Source: Candidatus Latescibacteria bacterium 4484_7
GTDB taxonomy: Bacteria > Krumholzibacteriota > Krumholzibacteriia > Krumholzibacteriales > Krumholzibacteriaceae
Assembly (NCBI GenBank): GCA_002085285.1
Contig: NATK01000065.1
Span: 1 to 7,964 of the forward strand
Length of the DNA: 7,964 bases
Direction of reading: 5' to 3'
Made by a program: the position numbers and the translations under genes. Position 1 is the first letter of the stretch. Every line of letters starts with the position of its first letter. Shown here piece after piece: positions 1 through 7,121 of this stretch. Under the pieces are notes generated by a model that was given only the letters and a program-made list of their open reading frames with translations, had not been told where the DNA came from and did not search any database.

Positions 1-8
1 ATAGAGCT

Positions 9-38
9 TTGAGGTCTTGGGGAGCATAGTGGTAATAT
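9..38 (+). promoter_or_regulatory. Weak sigma70-like promoter candidate ahead of the archease-rtcB pair
   Basis: TTGAGG (9-14) and TAATAT (33-38) are separated by 18 bases, and each box matches the sigma70 consensus at four of six positions. Transcription would start near 45 and run into archease at 108. An imperfect stem (43-51 pairing with 66-73, one bulged G, a 14-base loop) lies in the resulting leader. All three forward frames hit stops in the first 30 bases. If an upstream gene ends here, its last codons could only be those before the TAG at 27-29. This is a guess from box matching only. Confidence 0.25.
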
Positions 39-107
39 ACCTGGAGGATACTTCTTGAAGGGGGTGTATCTCCCGAATTCAACATTACAGATGATATGGG
101 GAGAGCC

Positions 108-546
108 ATGGCGAAGCGTGGCCACAAGACGATCGAACACCCCGCGGACATGGGAATAGCTGGGTGGGGGAGTACACTCGAAGAAGCATTCGAAGAGGTG
201 GCACTGGCGGTGTTCGAGCTTGCAGCAGATGGTCTCGTTGGCAGAATAGGCACGGGAAGTTATTGAGATCGAAGTACATGCCACCGATCTCGTCGATCTC
301 CTGATAGAATACCTCAACAGGTTGATCACCGAATCTGATATTCATAGACTGACTTTTACAGGGATAAATGTAGAGTCCATAGGGAAGGTTAGAGAAGGAT
401 GGGAGTTGAAAGCCGCGGTGCACGGCTTGCCTATGGATGAAAACATCGATATGCTTGAAAATGAAGTGAAGGCCGCTACGTACTATGGAGCGAAGGTGGA
501 GAATGGTGATGATGGGTGGTATGCACAGTGCGTAGTCGATCTGTAG
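108..546 (+). pseudogene. Archease (RtcB cofactor, SHS2-like fold), interrupted by a +1 frameshift
   Basis: Archease is the small protein that speeds RtcB guanylylation and turnover during RNA ligation. From ATG 108, preceded by GGGGAG, the frame gives 52 residues with the family's N-terminal signature IEHPADMGI (usually EHTADxGI) and then TLEEAFEEVAL. It stops at TGA 264-266. The rest of the family continues in the next frame from about 250 to TAG 544-546: EVIEIEVHATDLVDLLIEYLNRL, then an ENEVKAATYYGAKVE segment, and the C-terminal DGWYAQCVVDL. Dropping one base from the GGG at 254-256 joins the halves as GTEVIEIEV and gives a protein of about 145 residues, the normal archease length. The downstream rtcB supports the assignment. 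An in-frame ATG at 96 is a less likely start. The break may be a real mutation or a sequencing/assembly error. I see no programmed-frameshift signal. Alternatively, a C-terminal fragment from an internal start such as TTG 319 or ATC 322 might be made, but it would lack the N-terminal motif. Confidence 0.82.
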
Positions 547-600
547 GATGATGTGACGGAATCTGCAGAAAGATTGCTGATAAATGAACGGGGCAGAAAG

Positions 601-2055
601 ATGGCTCAAGTGAAGTTGCGCAAGATACACGACTACTTATGGGAAATACCGAGAGAGGGGAAGATGAAAGTTGCTGCAAGGGTATATGCCGACAGCGATT
701 CGATAAGATTTCTTCAGGCTGAGGGCGCAAGCAAGCAGTGGGATGCTCTTATGCAGCTCAAGAATGTTTCGACTCTTCCCGGGATCGAGCGCTTCGCACT
801 TGCAATGGCCGACATACATCCTGGATACGGTTTCCCAATAGGGGGTGTGGCTGCATTCGATATCGATTCGGGGGTTGTTTCCATGGCGGGCGTCGGTTTC
901 GACATAAACTGCGGTGTGAGGGCGATGGCGGTTGAGCTCGAGAGGGAAGATGTCGAGAAGAGAAAAGAGGAGCTCGCAGAGGCTCTTTTCGGAAGGATAC
1001 CCGCGGGTCTTGGTTCGACTGGCAAGTTGAAGCTTTCGATAAATGAGATGGACGAGGTGCTTGTAAAGGGTGCACGTTTTGCTTTGGAGAGAGGGTACGG
1101 CAGTGCCGGAGATCTCGAATTCATAGAAGAGGGAGGAGTAGTAGAGGGGGCTGATCCTGGGAATGTGAGCTTCCACGCCAAGGAAAGACAACTCAAACAG
1201 GTAGGTACGCTGGGTTCAGGCAATCACTATCTCGAGGTGCAGTACGTGGAAAAGATTTACGATGATCACTCGGCAGAGGCGTTCGGTCTTCATGAAGGCC
1301 AGATCGTCGTAAGCATTCATACTGGAAGCCGCGCGCTTGGGCATCAGATCGGTACCGATTATCTCAAGGTATTGAAGAAGGCAACCGGTAGGTATGGAAT
1401 CGACATACCCGAGCTGGAGCTCGTTGCAGCCCCCATTGGGAGCCCCGAAGGCAAGCAATACATATCAGCCGTGAAGGCTGGTATCAACTGTGCCTTTGCC
1501 AACAGGCAGGTGATAGGTGCTCTGACGAGAGGAGTTTTCGTCGAGCAGTTTGGTTTGGCAGAAGAGGCAGTGAAGACCATCTATGAGGTTGGTCACAACA
1601 ACCTCAAGTTCGAGCGCCACAGGATTGATGGCACAGAAAAGATGCTTCTCGTTCACAGAAAGGGTGCTACGAGGGCGTTCGGCAAAGGTAGGCCCGAGGT
1701 GCCGAAGGCATACCGCGACGTCGGACAACCTGTTCTAGTCGGGGGGACGATGGGGACCTATTCGTATATACTAGTCGGAACCGAGAAGGGGATGGAGGAG
1801 ACTTTTGGCAGCTCGGTGCACGGCGCCGGCAGGCTCAAATCCAGGAAAAGGGCACTCAAGGATTATAGGGGTGAATCAATCGTTCGTGAGCTTGAACGAG
1901 AAGGTATTATCGTCAAGGTGCACAGCAGGCGCGGTGCCGCCGAAGAGGCGCCCGGGGCGTACAAGAACGTAGAGAGGGTAGTCGATATAATGGTTTCCGC
2001 CGGAGTGAGCAAAAAGGTTGTAAGATTGAAGCCAATGATCTGTATCAAAGGTTAG
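601..2055 (+). CDS. rtcB: RNA-splicing ligase RtcB
   Basis: RtcB joins RNA ends bearing 2',3'-cyclic phosphate or 3'-phosphate to 5'-OH ends, using GTP and Mn2+, in tRNA splicing or RNA repair in the cytoplasm. The 484-residue length is typical. All hallmark segments are in order: FDINCGVR with metal ligands D101 and C104; GSGNHYLEVQ with N208 and H209; VSIHTGSRALGHQIG with H240; VGHNNLKFERH with H332; GTMGTYSYILVG; SSVHGAGR with H407, equivalent to the guanylylated His; and a Lys-Gly C-terminus (K483). It should therefore be active. I chose ATG 601 because MAQVKLRKIHDYLWEIP matches the usual N-terminus. An in-frame GTG at 553 would add 16 residues that look non-homologous, although AGGA sits just ahead of it. 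The gene follows archease by 54 bases on the same strand, so the two are probably one operon. Its TAG overlaps the stop of the convergent radical SAM gene. Confidence 0.96.
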   Translation: MAQVKLRKIHDYLWEIPREGKMKVAARVYADSDSIRFLQAEGASKQWDALMQLKNVSTLPGIERFALAMADIHPGYGFPIGGVAAFDIDSGVVSMAGVGFDINCGVRAMAVELEREDVEKRKEELAEALFGRIPAGLGSTGKLKLSINEMDEVLVKGARFALERGYGSAGDLEFIEEGGVVEGADPGNVSFHAKERQLKQVGTLGSGNHYLEVQYVEKIYDDHSAEAFGLHEGQIVVSIHTGSRALGHQIGTDYLKVLKKATGRYGIDIPELELVAAPIGSPEGKQYISAVKAGINCAFANRQVIGALTRGVFVEQFGLAEEAVKTIYEVGHNNLKFERHRIDGTEKMLLVHRKGATRAFGKGRPEVPKAYRDVGQPVLVGGTMGTYSYILVGTEKGMEETFGSSVHGAGRLKSRKRALKDYRGESIVRELEREGIIVKVHSRRGAAEEAPGAYKNVERVVDIMVSAGVSKKVVRLKPMICIKG

Positions 2056-2078
2056 ATTATATTCTTTTTCTTTTTTTC
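2034..2078 (+). terminator. Possible weak terminator for rtcB inside the convergent gene's 3' end
   Basis: A weak AT-rich stem (2035-2040 pairing with 2055-2060, one G-U pair, 14-base loop) spans the rtcB stop. It is followed by a T-rich tract at 2062-2078. The same tract on the other strand encodes the lysine-rich tail of the radical SAM protein, so the T-run may simply reflect coding. The stem is too weak to be convincing. There is no other candidate near the rtcB end. Confidence 0.18.
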
Positions 2079-3434
2079 CTCTATCGTCGATTTCCACTCG
2101 GCTTCCCATGCAGGGTCGGCGTATTTTTTGTACTCCTCGGCGTATCTGTCGAGATCCTCTGCAAATGTAGTTATGATTTCTTCAGCTCCTTCACATGTGG
2201 GTCTTGCATGATATTCGTTGACGACCTTCCTCAATACATGTGGATTATCGATGATCATGCATGGAGTCAGCAGATTCTCCCTGTACGGCTGAAGTTTTCT
2301 GATTCCTCTCATGAACGGTGAATTGAGAACGTCACGCAGAGACTTGTTCTTTATGTTGTCCACTGCGAAGTGGGCAAAGACGCATGGTTCGACGTTGCCT
2401 TCGGAGTTGATGTGAAGGTATTCTCTCCCGCCGGCGATACACCCTTTAACGTATGGTCCGTCGTTCCAGAAGTCACCTATAAAGATAGGCCTCGAGTCTC
2501 TGATCTCCTTGAGCCTTCTCCTCAGCCAGTCTCTCTGTTTCGGAGTGGGCATTATATCCATCGAGGGGTACCTTCCGATTGGGATGTACTGGAAATACCA
2601 TATCACCATGGCGCCCTTCTCGACGAGCATATCTACGAAGTCGTAGCTCGCTAGCGTCTCGATATTCTCTCTCGTCTCTGTGAGTGATGCGCCGAATACG
2701 AGGCCCCTTTCTCTCAGAAGATCCATGGCCCTCATCACCTTTTTGAAGGTTCCCTTACCTCTTCTTTCATCGGTCGCTTCCTCGAACCCCTCGAGGCTCA
2801 TCATCGGGGCGACGTTGCCCAGCTTGGCCAGCTTGTCTGCAACCTTCTCGTTAATCATCGTTCCGTTGGTGTAGATCTGGAAATACATGTCGTTGTGTTT
2901 TTCCCAGATGTCGAAGATGTCTTTGCGCATGAAAACCTCTCCGCCACTCATCGTATTGAAGTACATCCCTAGCTCTTTGCCTTCTGTGAGTATTCTGTCG
3001 ATCGTCTCGAAGGGGAGCCCTTCGTCCTGTGGATAAAGCCCGGCGTAGCATCCCGGGCATTTGAGGTTGCAACGCATCGTGGGGCTTATGACAACGAACT
3101 GAGGAGGCTGCCAACCTTCGGTATTGAGGATCTCTTTCCGTCTGTTTATTCCGGTGAGAAATGCGTTTATGAAGAGGTTTTGAATCAGTTTGTCTCTTGC
3201 CTGTCTCGACAGGCTGTTTATCACATCCTTTATGAGGATGGCTGCGGGATGTCCTTCTTCGAAGAGTTCGCGTAGACGGCGTGCGTTGTACTTGTATTCC
3301 GGATCATTCGTAATACTTTCGCCTAGTTCGATCATTCTGATTACGTTCTTGGTGGAAAATTTCGGAAGAAGATGCATTATCTCCTTGATCAATTTTTCCT
3401 TCGCATAGTTCGTCGCTCTTTCACGAAGACCCAT
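2052..3434 (-). CDS. Radical SAM protein with SPASM/twitch-like C-terminal cysteines, substrate unknown
   Basis: This is a 460-residue cytoplasmic radical SAM enzyme, which cleaves S-adenosylmethionine at a [4Fe-4S] cluster to start radical chemistry. The cluster motif is CNLKCPGC (C122, C126, C129; CX3CX2C), inside ISPTMRCNLKCPGCYAG. The SAM-binding GGE-type motif SGGE follows at 163-166, and MMSLEG near 211-216 fits the next core strand. Four further cysteines (C332, C351, C392, C414), with the segment INSEGNVEPC, resemble a SPASM/twitch region holding an auxiliary Fe-S cluster. The first 110 or so residues are a charged, probably helical extension before the barrel. The C-terminus is lysine-rich (KKKK). 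A strong AGAAGGAGGT site (complement of 3441-3450) sets the ATG. It lies 80 bases downstream of the transglutaminase-like gene with no visible terminator between, so co-transcription is likely. From memory the sequence resembles an uncharacterised radical SAM group with a PCMIIDNPHVLR-type segment. I assign no substrate. Confidence 0.9.
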   Translation of the reverse strand: MGLRERATNYAKEKLIKEIMHLLPKFSTKNVIRMIELGESITNDPEYKYNARRLRELFEEGHPAAILIKDVINSLSRQARDKLIQNLFINAFLTGINRRKEILNTEGWQPPQFVVISPTMRCNLKCPGCYAGLYPQDEGLPFETIDRILTEGKELGMYFNTMSGGEVFMRKDIFDIWEKHNDMYFQIYTNGTMINEKVADKLAKLGNVAPMMSLEGFEEATDERRGKGTFKKVMRAMDLLRERGLVFGASLTETRENIETLASYDFVDMLVEKGAMVIWYFQYIPIGRYPSMDIMPTPKQRDWLRRRLKEIRDSRPIFIGDFWNDGPYVKGCIAGGREYLHINSEGNVEPCVFAHFAVDNIKNKSLRDVLNSPFMRGIRKLQPYRENLLTPCMIIDNPHVLRKVVNEYHARPTCEGAEEIITTFAEDLDRYAEEYKKYADPAWEAEWKSTIEEKKKKNII

Positions 3435-3514
3435 CTGACAACCTCCTTCTAAACCTCCATGATGCTATTGACCCCGGAAACTTCATTTATATAATAAGTC
3501 TTGCCCGATTTTGC

Positions 3515-5116
3515 TCAGTCGAGTGGCTGCCACTCGGCGCTGCTGTCGAGGAAGACCGAACATTTGCCCGATGCAACCCAGTGACTGTCGAGATCGTAAT
3601 TCCATCCGAGATACTTCGAGGCGCCGCCGCCCACCGTTGTTATGAGGAATCTGTTCGAGATACCACCGAAGGCTGCCGCCTGATCGCCCGGCCAATCTCT
3701 GTCGCCTGCATTTGCATCTACCGGGATCCAGCCGTAACCGGGCAGATATATTTCGCACCAACGGTGAAAGTCCTTGTCGTAACTTGCATCGTCACCTCTT
3801 ATGACCAGAGAACCCACGTACCTTGCCGGGATGCCGGCAGCTCTGCATAGGGCTATATAACTGAACGAATATTCGGAGCACGAGCCGTTGCCTCTCTTTA
3901 GGACTGTGGGAGCGGTGTTCCATCCGCCTACCATCTCATACTCCATGTTTGCTATCAAGTACTGGAAGAGTTTTCTCGCCTTCCAGTAGATATTTGTTTC
4001 GTCGCCTACAACCTTTTTGACGATTCCCTGAATGTAATTGTTATTTATATCATATTTCATCCCGTCTGCAAGATAAAACTTTGCAATTTTGTCAGGAATT
4101 TTATCCCCTACGTCTTCGGGGTATATGAAATATCTTATTGCTGACGTCTCGAGTTCATTGTGCATGGTTATCTTGACCTTGTCCCCTGCCTTCAAGTTGT
4201 CAAACTCGAATATCGCAACCTTCTGACCCCATTGGTCTTTTTCGAACTCCTTGGGCGATGGGGTGAAGGTAGGTTCAGAAAGAAGCTTCTGGTTAGCTCT
4301 GTTCACGGGCACCGCGTAGGTAACCGTCAGAGATTTTATCGCACCGTTACCTGTTGCGACGGCATCGGTAACAAGATCTACCTGCTCACGCTTTGTGGCA
4401 TAGACGGTCAGTGTTTCGTCATCCCTGGTGATCAACTTGTACGCCTTGTTCGTTTCGTAGTCGGTATTTAGCAGAAAGCCGTCTTGCCATGCAAGTCCCC
4501 AGATGAAAGGCCCTGGTGATTGAAGTATCATTACTACGATGCCTGTTTTGGGATCGATCATGTATATACGGTCTCTTATTCGATCTGCACACCAGAGGTA
4601 TCCCCTTCCGAATGTGATGCCTCTCGAATCCGGAGCAGGCGAGCGAAAAGACGATATCGTGGTTCCGTCCTCTGGGTCGATTTTCGCTATCATGTCGCTC
4701 CGGTTGTCGCTTATCCAGAGGTACTTTCCGTCCCATGCTATCCCCGTCGGGGAAGGCGAGGGGGCGTCGATCGTCTTCACCGTCAACCCATTTTTGACGT
4801 CTGTAGCATATATCTTCCTTGCTCCGGGATCAGTGCTCCAGAGCAGCTTGCCGTCCCATGCCAGCCCGGAGGGGGAATACGCTGGAGATGTCAACGAGTC
4901 GGCGACGATCCCTTTGGAGCAGTCTATCTTGTAGAACATATCGGCACCGCGGTCGGCTATCCATGCGTATTTGCCGTCCCATGCTATTCCGGTCGGATGA
5001 TGAAACGGGAGCGATATCGTTTTGACTGCATCGCCGGGCTTGGATAATCCAGAGCTCGATAATGCAAGGATCAAAGCAGAGACGACGAGGAATATAAACG
5101 CACCAGAGCGTTTCAT
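3515..5116 (-). CDS. Secreted beta-propeller/transglutaminase-like (papain-fold) protein
   Basis: The 533-residue protein starts with a signal peptide (MKRSG, then the hydrophobic stretch 6-20, with an SSSGLS region before residue 26), so it should act outside the cytoplasmic membrane. Residues 31-235 form five propeller-like repeats of exactly 41 residues. Each carries a GIAWDGKYLW-type strand starting at G43, G84, G125, G166 and G207, similar to NHL/Vgb-like blades. Residues 240-380 are a beta-rich linker like those preceding bacterial transglutaminase domains. The transglutaminase-like core follows with the full triad: C413 in GNGSCSEYS, H451 in FHRWCEIYLPGYGW, and D467 in PVDAN. Family members act as cysteine proteases, amidases or crosslinkers; which applies here cannot be told. 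I preferred ATG 5116 because it begins the signal peptide and has AAGGAG upstream. An in-frame start at 5173 would add 19 polar residues ahead of it. The gene is probably first in an operon with the radical SAM gene. Confidence 0.9.
   Translation of the reverse strand: MKRSGAFIFLVVSALILALSSSGLSKPGDAVKTISLPFHHPTGIAWDGKYAWIADRGADMFYKIDCSKGIVADSLTSPAYSPSGLAWDGKLLWSTDPGARKIYATDVKNGLTVKTIDAPSPSPTGIAWDGKYLWISDNRSDMIAKIDPEDGTTISSFRSPAPDSRGITFGRGYLWCADRIRDRIYMIDPKTGIVVMILQSPGPFIWGLAWQDGFLLNTDYETNKAYKLITRDDETLTVYATKREQVDLVTDAVATGNGAIKSLTVTYAVPVNRANQKLLSEPTFTPSPKEFEKDQWGQKVAIFEFDNLKAGDKVKITMHNELETSAIRYFIYPEDVGDKIPDKIAKFYLADGMKYDINNNYIQGIVKKVVGDETNIYWKARKLFQYLIANMEYEMVGGWNTAPTVLKRGNGSCSEYSFSYIALCRAAGIPARYVGSLVIRGDDASYDKDFHRWCEIYLPGYGWIPVDANAGDRDWPGDQAAAFGGISNRFLITTVGGGASKYLGWNYDLDSHWVASGKCSVFLDSSAEWQPLD
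4412..5026 (-). repeat. Five tandem 123-bp (41-codon) propeller-blade repeats
   Basis: The propeller part of the transglutaminase-like gene is built of five units with a constant 123-base period. The conservation is visible in the DNA: CCGTCCCATGC recurs exactly at 4728-4738, 4851-4861 and 4974-4984 on the plus strand, and a decayed copy (TCTTGCCATGC) lies near the fifth unit. The first three blades (WDGK) are the most alike. Blade four has ITFGRG and blade five LAWQDG. The even spacing suggests growth by duplication. Five blades alone are fewer than most propellers, so the fold may be completed by the linker or by another chain. Confidence 0.85.
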
Positions 5117-5200
5117 CTTGTTTCTCCTTTTCTCACTGTCTTGATACTTAATTGTTTTGCTCGCTCGAAACAAACAGACCTCTCAAGATACCTTGCGGTC

Positions 5201-5230
5201 ATTCTATACGAAGCGTTTATCGATAGTCAA
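5201..5230 (-). promoter_or_regulatory. Promoter candidate for the transglutaminase-radical SAM operon
   Basis: Read on the minus strand, TTGACT (complement of 5225-5230) is followed after 16 bases by TATAGA (complement of 5203-5208). With an 18-base spacer the alternative -10 is TAGAAT (complement of 5201-5206). The -35 box matches five of six consensus positions. The predicted start near 5195 leaves a leader of about 80 bases before ATG 5116. A near-palindrome, CAAGATACCTTG at 5184-5195, sits at the predicted start and could be an operator. Confidence 0.55.
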
Positions 5231-5315
5231 TATTTTTTGAGTACTTTCACCGGGAAAGGGAGGAAACGAGGCGACCCCCATGTTTCGCAAGCATTCCAAA
5301 TGGCTTTTTTCAAAG

Positions 5316-5345
5316 TTTACAAAAACGCCTCTTTGCTGCTAAAAT
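5316..5345 (+). promoter_or_regulatory. Promoter candidate for the gamma-glutamyltransferase operon
   Basis: TTTACA (5316-5321) and TAAAAT (5340-5345) are 18 bases apart, each one mismatch from the sigma70 consensus. Transcription would begin near 5352, giving a short leader of about 25 bases that contains the ribosome binding site. It faces away from the minus-strand promoter about 90 bases to the left, so the two operons share one 260-base control region. Confidence 0.5.
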
Positions 5346-5363
5346 GCCATATGAGACCGTATA

Positions 5364-5370
5364 AGAGGAG
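5364..5370 (+). promoter_or_regulatory. Ribosome binding site that selects a TTG start
   Basis: AGAGGAG lies six bases before TTG 5377. The first in-frame ATG, at 5413, has no comparable site ahead of it. The TTG is therefore the better start, and it gives a signal peptide with a basic residue before the hydrophobic core. Confidence 0.65.
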
Positions 5371-5376
5371 ATTTTT

Positions 5377-7101
5377 TTGAGGGGTCTAATCTTGCCGAAT
5401 AATCTTGCGATTATGCCTTCTTTGATAATGGTGCTCGTGCTCCTTTTTACTCCTCAAGCCACATGTTCCCAGATGGCGACCGAGGTTTGCTCGGATGGAG
5501 GCATGATCGTTTCAGCGTACCCTCTCGCTTCCAAGGTAGGTGCCCAGGTGCTCGAGATGGGGGGCAATGCCGTCGATGCCGCGGTTGCCGTGGGATTTGC
5601 TCTGGCAGTGGTATATCCTCAGGCGGGGAATATCGGTGGGGGAGGGTTTTCGATCATACGAACGGCATCAGGTGCTGATTATTTCGTCGATTTCAGAGAA
5701 AAAGCTCCTCTCGCAGCAAGCAGGGATATGTACCTCGGCGGCAGCGGAAAGGTAATAGAGGGGGCGAGTACGATTGGCATCGAGGCTGTGGGTGTGCCCG
5801 GAACGGTGGCAGGCCTCTATCTCGAACACGAGAGGTTCGGATCGATACCGTGGCTGCAGCTTCTTCGACCGTCGATAGATCTTGCGAGAAACGGCTTCGA
5901 AGTGAGTGCGGAACTCGCCGCCTCTCTCAATTCTCTCGAACGTTACTCCGAGAGGTTCCCGGGGCTTAAAAAGTTCTACATGGTCGGAGGTAAACACATA
6001 GAAGAAGGAGATACCCTCAGGCAGCCACGTCTGGCGAGAACGCTCGAGCTTATAGCGGCAGAGGGTAAAAGTGCCTTTTATCAGGGCAGGGTGGCCGGTA
6101 TGATAGCAGATGAGATGAAGATGGGCGGGGGGCTGATCACCAGGGAAGATCTTGCCTCGTATCGTGCGGTTTTTCGTAAACCTGTGGAAGGTTCCTATCG
6201 CGGCTATAAGATACTGTCGGCTCCTCCGCCGAGTTCCGGTGGAACGATTCTTCTCGAGATACTTAAGATACTTGAGGGTTATGATCTCACCTCTTGCGGT
6301 CCGCTCTCTTTGCAATCGGTCCACCTCATGGTCGAGGCGGAGAGGAGGGCGTTTAGGGACCGGGCTGAGTATTTAGGAGATCCCGATTTCGTCGAAAACC
6401 CTGTCTCCAGGCTCATCTCAAAGGAATATGCCGACAGCCTTCGTCGGACGATAACAGGCAATGCAACACCTTCCTCGACTCTCCAGGGCTCGTTCAACAT
6501 TCAGGTCAAGGAGCATCTTCAGACAACCCATTATTCGATCATCGACTGCATGGGGAACGCCGTTGCCACTACGACCACGTTGAACAGCAGCTATGGTTCG
6601 AAGGTTCTCGTCGAGAGGGGTGGTTTCCTGCTGAACAACGAGATGGACGACTTTTCGATAAAGCCCGGCGCACCCAATATCTACGGTCTTGTCGGCAACG
6701 AGGCCAATTCGATAGCGCCCGGAAAAAGGATGTTGAGCTCGATGAGCCCGACTATCGTTCTCGACGGCGGAAAGATATTCATGATTCTCGGTACACCGGG
6801 AGGCTCCACGATCATAACGACGGTTGCTCAGATTATTGTTGATGTTATAGATTTTCGTATGAGCGTGTCGGATGCCGTTTCTATGCCGAGATTTCATCAC
6901 CAATGGCTGCCCGATGAGATATTTTATGAGAAGAACGCTTTTACCGAGAAAGAGATGGAAGAATTGAAGACCATGGGTTATGAGTTGAGTGAAAGGAGTT
7001 CAATAGGTGACGTACAGGTGATTCAGGTGGTAGATTCAATCCGATGCGGAGTCTCGGATCCGAGGGGTATGGGTGAAGCGGCTTCGCAGTGGTGCAGATA
7101 G
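5377..7101 (+). CDS. ggt: Gamma-glutamyltransferase (glutathione hydrolase), exported
   Basis: This periplasmic or extracytoplasmic Ntn-hydrolase cleaves the gamma-glutamyl bond of glutathione and related compounds, by hydrolysis or by transfer to amino acids and peptides. At 574 residues it is close to E. coli Ggt (580). The N-terminus has a signal peptide with a hydrophobic core at about 11-25. Visible landmarks are: GGNAVDAAVA (62-71); GNIGGGGF; VDFREKAP, with R107 at the place of the gamma-glutamate-binding Arg; PPPSSGG; the autoprocessing and catalytic Thr T383 in LQTTHYSIID; LLNNEMDDFS (E422, D425), with the following KPGAPNIYGLVG lid-like segment; MSPTI; GTPGGSTIITT; PRFHHQWLPDE; and SDPRG near the end. 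Cleavage before T383 would yield a large and a small subunit. The start is TTG 5377, set by AGAGGAG. The exported propeller gene begins 20 bases after its stop, so the two are probably one transcript. A cysteine at 30 does not make a proper lipobox. Confidence 0.95.
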   Translation: MRGLILPNNLAIMPSLIMVLVLLFTPQATCSQMATEVCSDGGMIVSAYPLASKVGAQVLEMGGNAVDAAVAVGFALAVVYPQAGNIGGGGFSIIRTASGADYFVDFREKAPLAASRDMYLGGSGKVIEGASTIGIEAVGVPGTVAGLYLEHERFGSIPWLQLLRPSIDLARNGFEVSAELAASLNSLERYSERFPGLKKFYMVGGKHIEEGDTLRQPRLARTLELIAAEGKSAFYQGRVAGMIADEMKMGGGLITREDLASYRAVFRKPVEGSYRGYKILSAPPPSSGGTILLEILKILEGYDLTSCGPLSLQSVHLMVEAERRAFRDRAEYLGDPDFVENPVSRLISKEYADSLRRTITGNATPSSTLQGSFNIQVKEHLQTTHYSIIDCMGNAVATTTTLNSSYGSKVLVERGGFLLNNEMDDFSIKPGAPNIYGLVGNEANSIAPGKRMLSSMSPTIVLDGGKIFMILGTPGGSTIITTVAQIIVDVIDFRMSVSDAVSMPRFHHQWLPDEIFYEKNAFTEKEMEELKTMGYELSERSSIGDVQVIQVVDSIRCGVSDPRGMGEAASQWCR

Positions 7102-7121
7102 GAAGACGAAAGGAGAAAAAG

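Noticed and set aside
43..73. Riboswitch or terminator in the leader before archease
   Set aside because: There is only one imperfect eight-pair stem with a bulge, no T-run and no recognisable aptamer sequence.
55..159. Short plus-strand frame from TTG 55 with GGAGGA upstream
   Set aside because: It encodes 34 residues with no recognised pattern and overlaps the archease N-terminus in another frame.
247..266. Programmed +1 frameshift in archease
   Set aside because: TAT TGA G lacks the slippery CTT TGA context and the properly spaced internal Shine-Dalgarno seen at prfB. Archease is not known to use recoding, and a simple extra G explains the break.
553..600. GTG at 553 as the rtcB start
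   Set aside because: It would add 16 residues unlike the RtcB family. The conserved N-terminus begins at ATG 601.
85..630. Long open frame on the minus strand across archease and the start of rtcB
   Set aside because: It runs antisense to two recognised conserved proteins, has no recognisable domain, and has low-complexity His/Ser/Pro-rich content typical of a shadow frame.
3441..3465. Three-codon upstream frame (ATG GAG GTT TAG, minus strand) before the radical SAM gene
   Set aside because: It is too short to judge and contains only common purine-rich bases near the ribosome binding site. No attenuation structure is seen.
5141..5380. 79-residue plus-strand frame filling the divergent intergenic region
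   Set aside because: It has no ribosome binding site or family resemblance, spans both promoter candidates, and its stop falls on the ggt start.
5440..5470. Lipoprotein signal in gamma-glutamyltransferase (PQATC)
   Set aside because: The residues before Cys30 do not fit the lipobox: Gln at -3 and Thr at -1.
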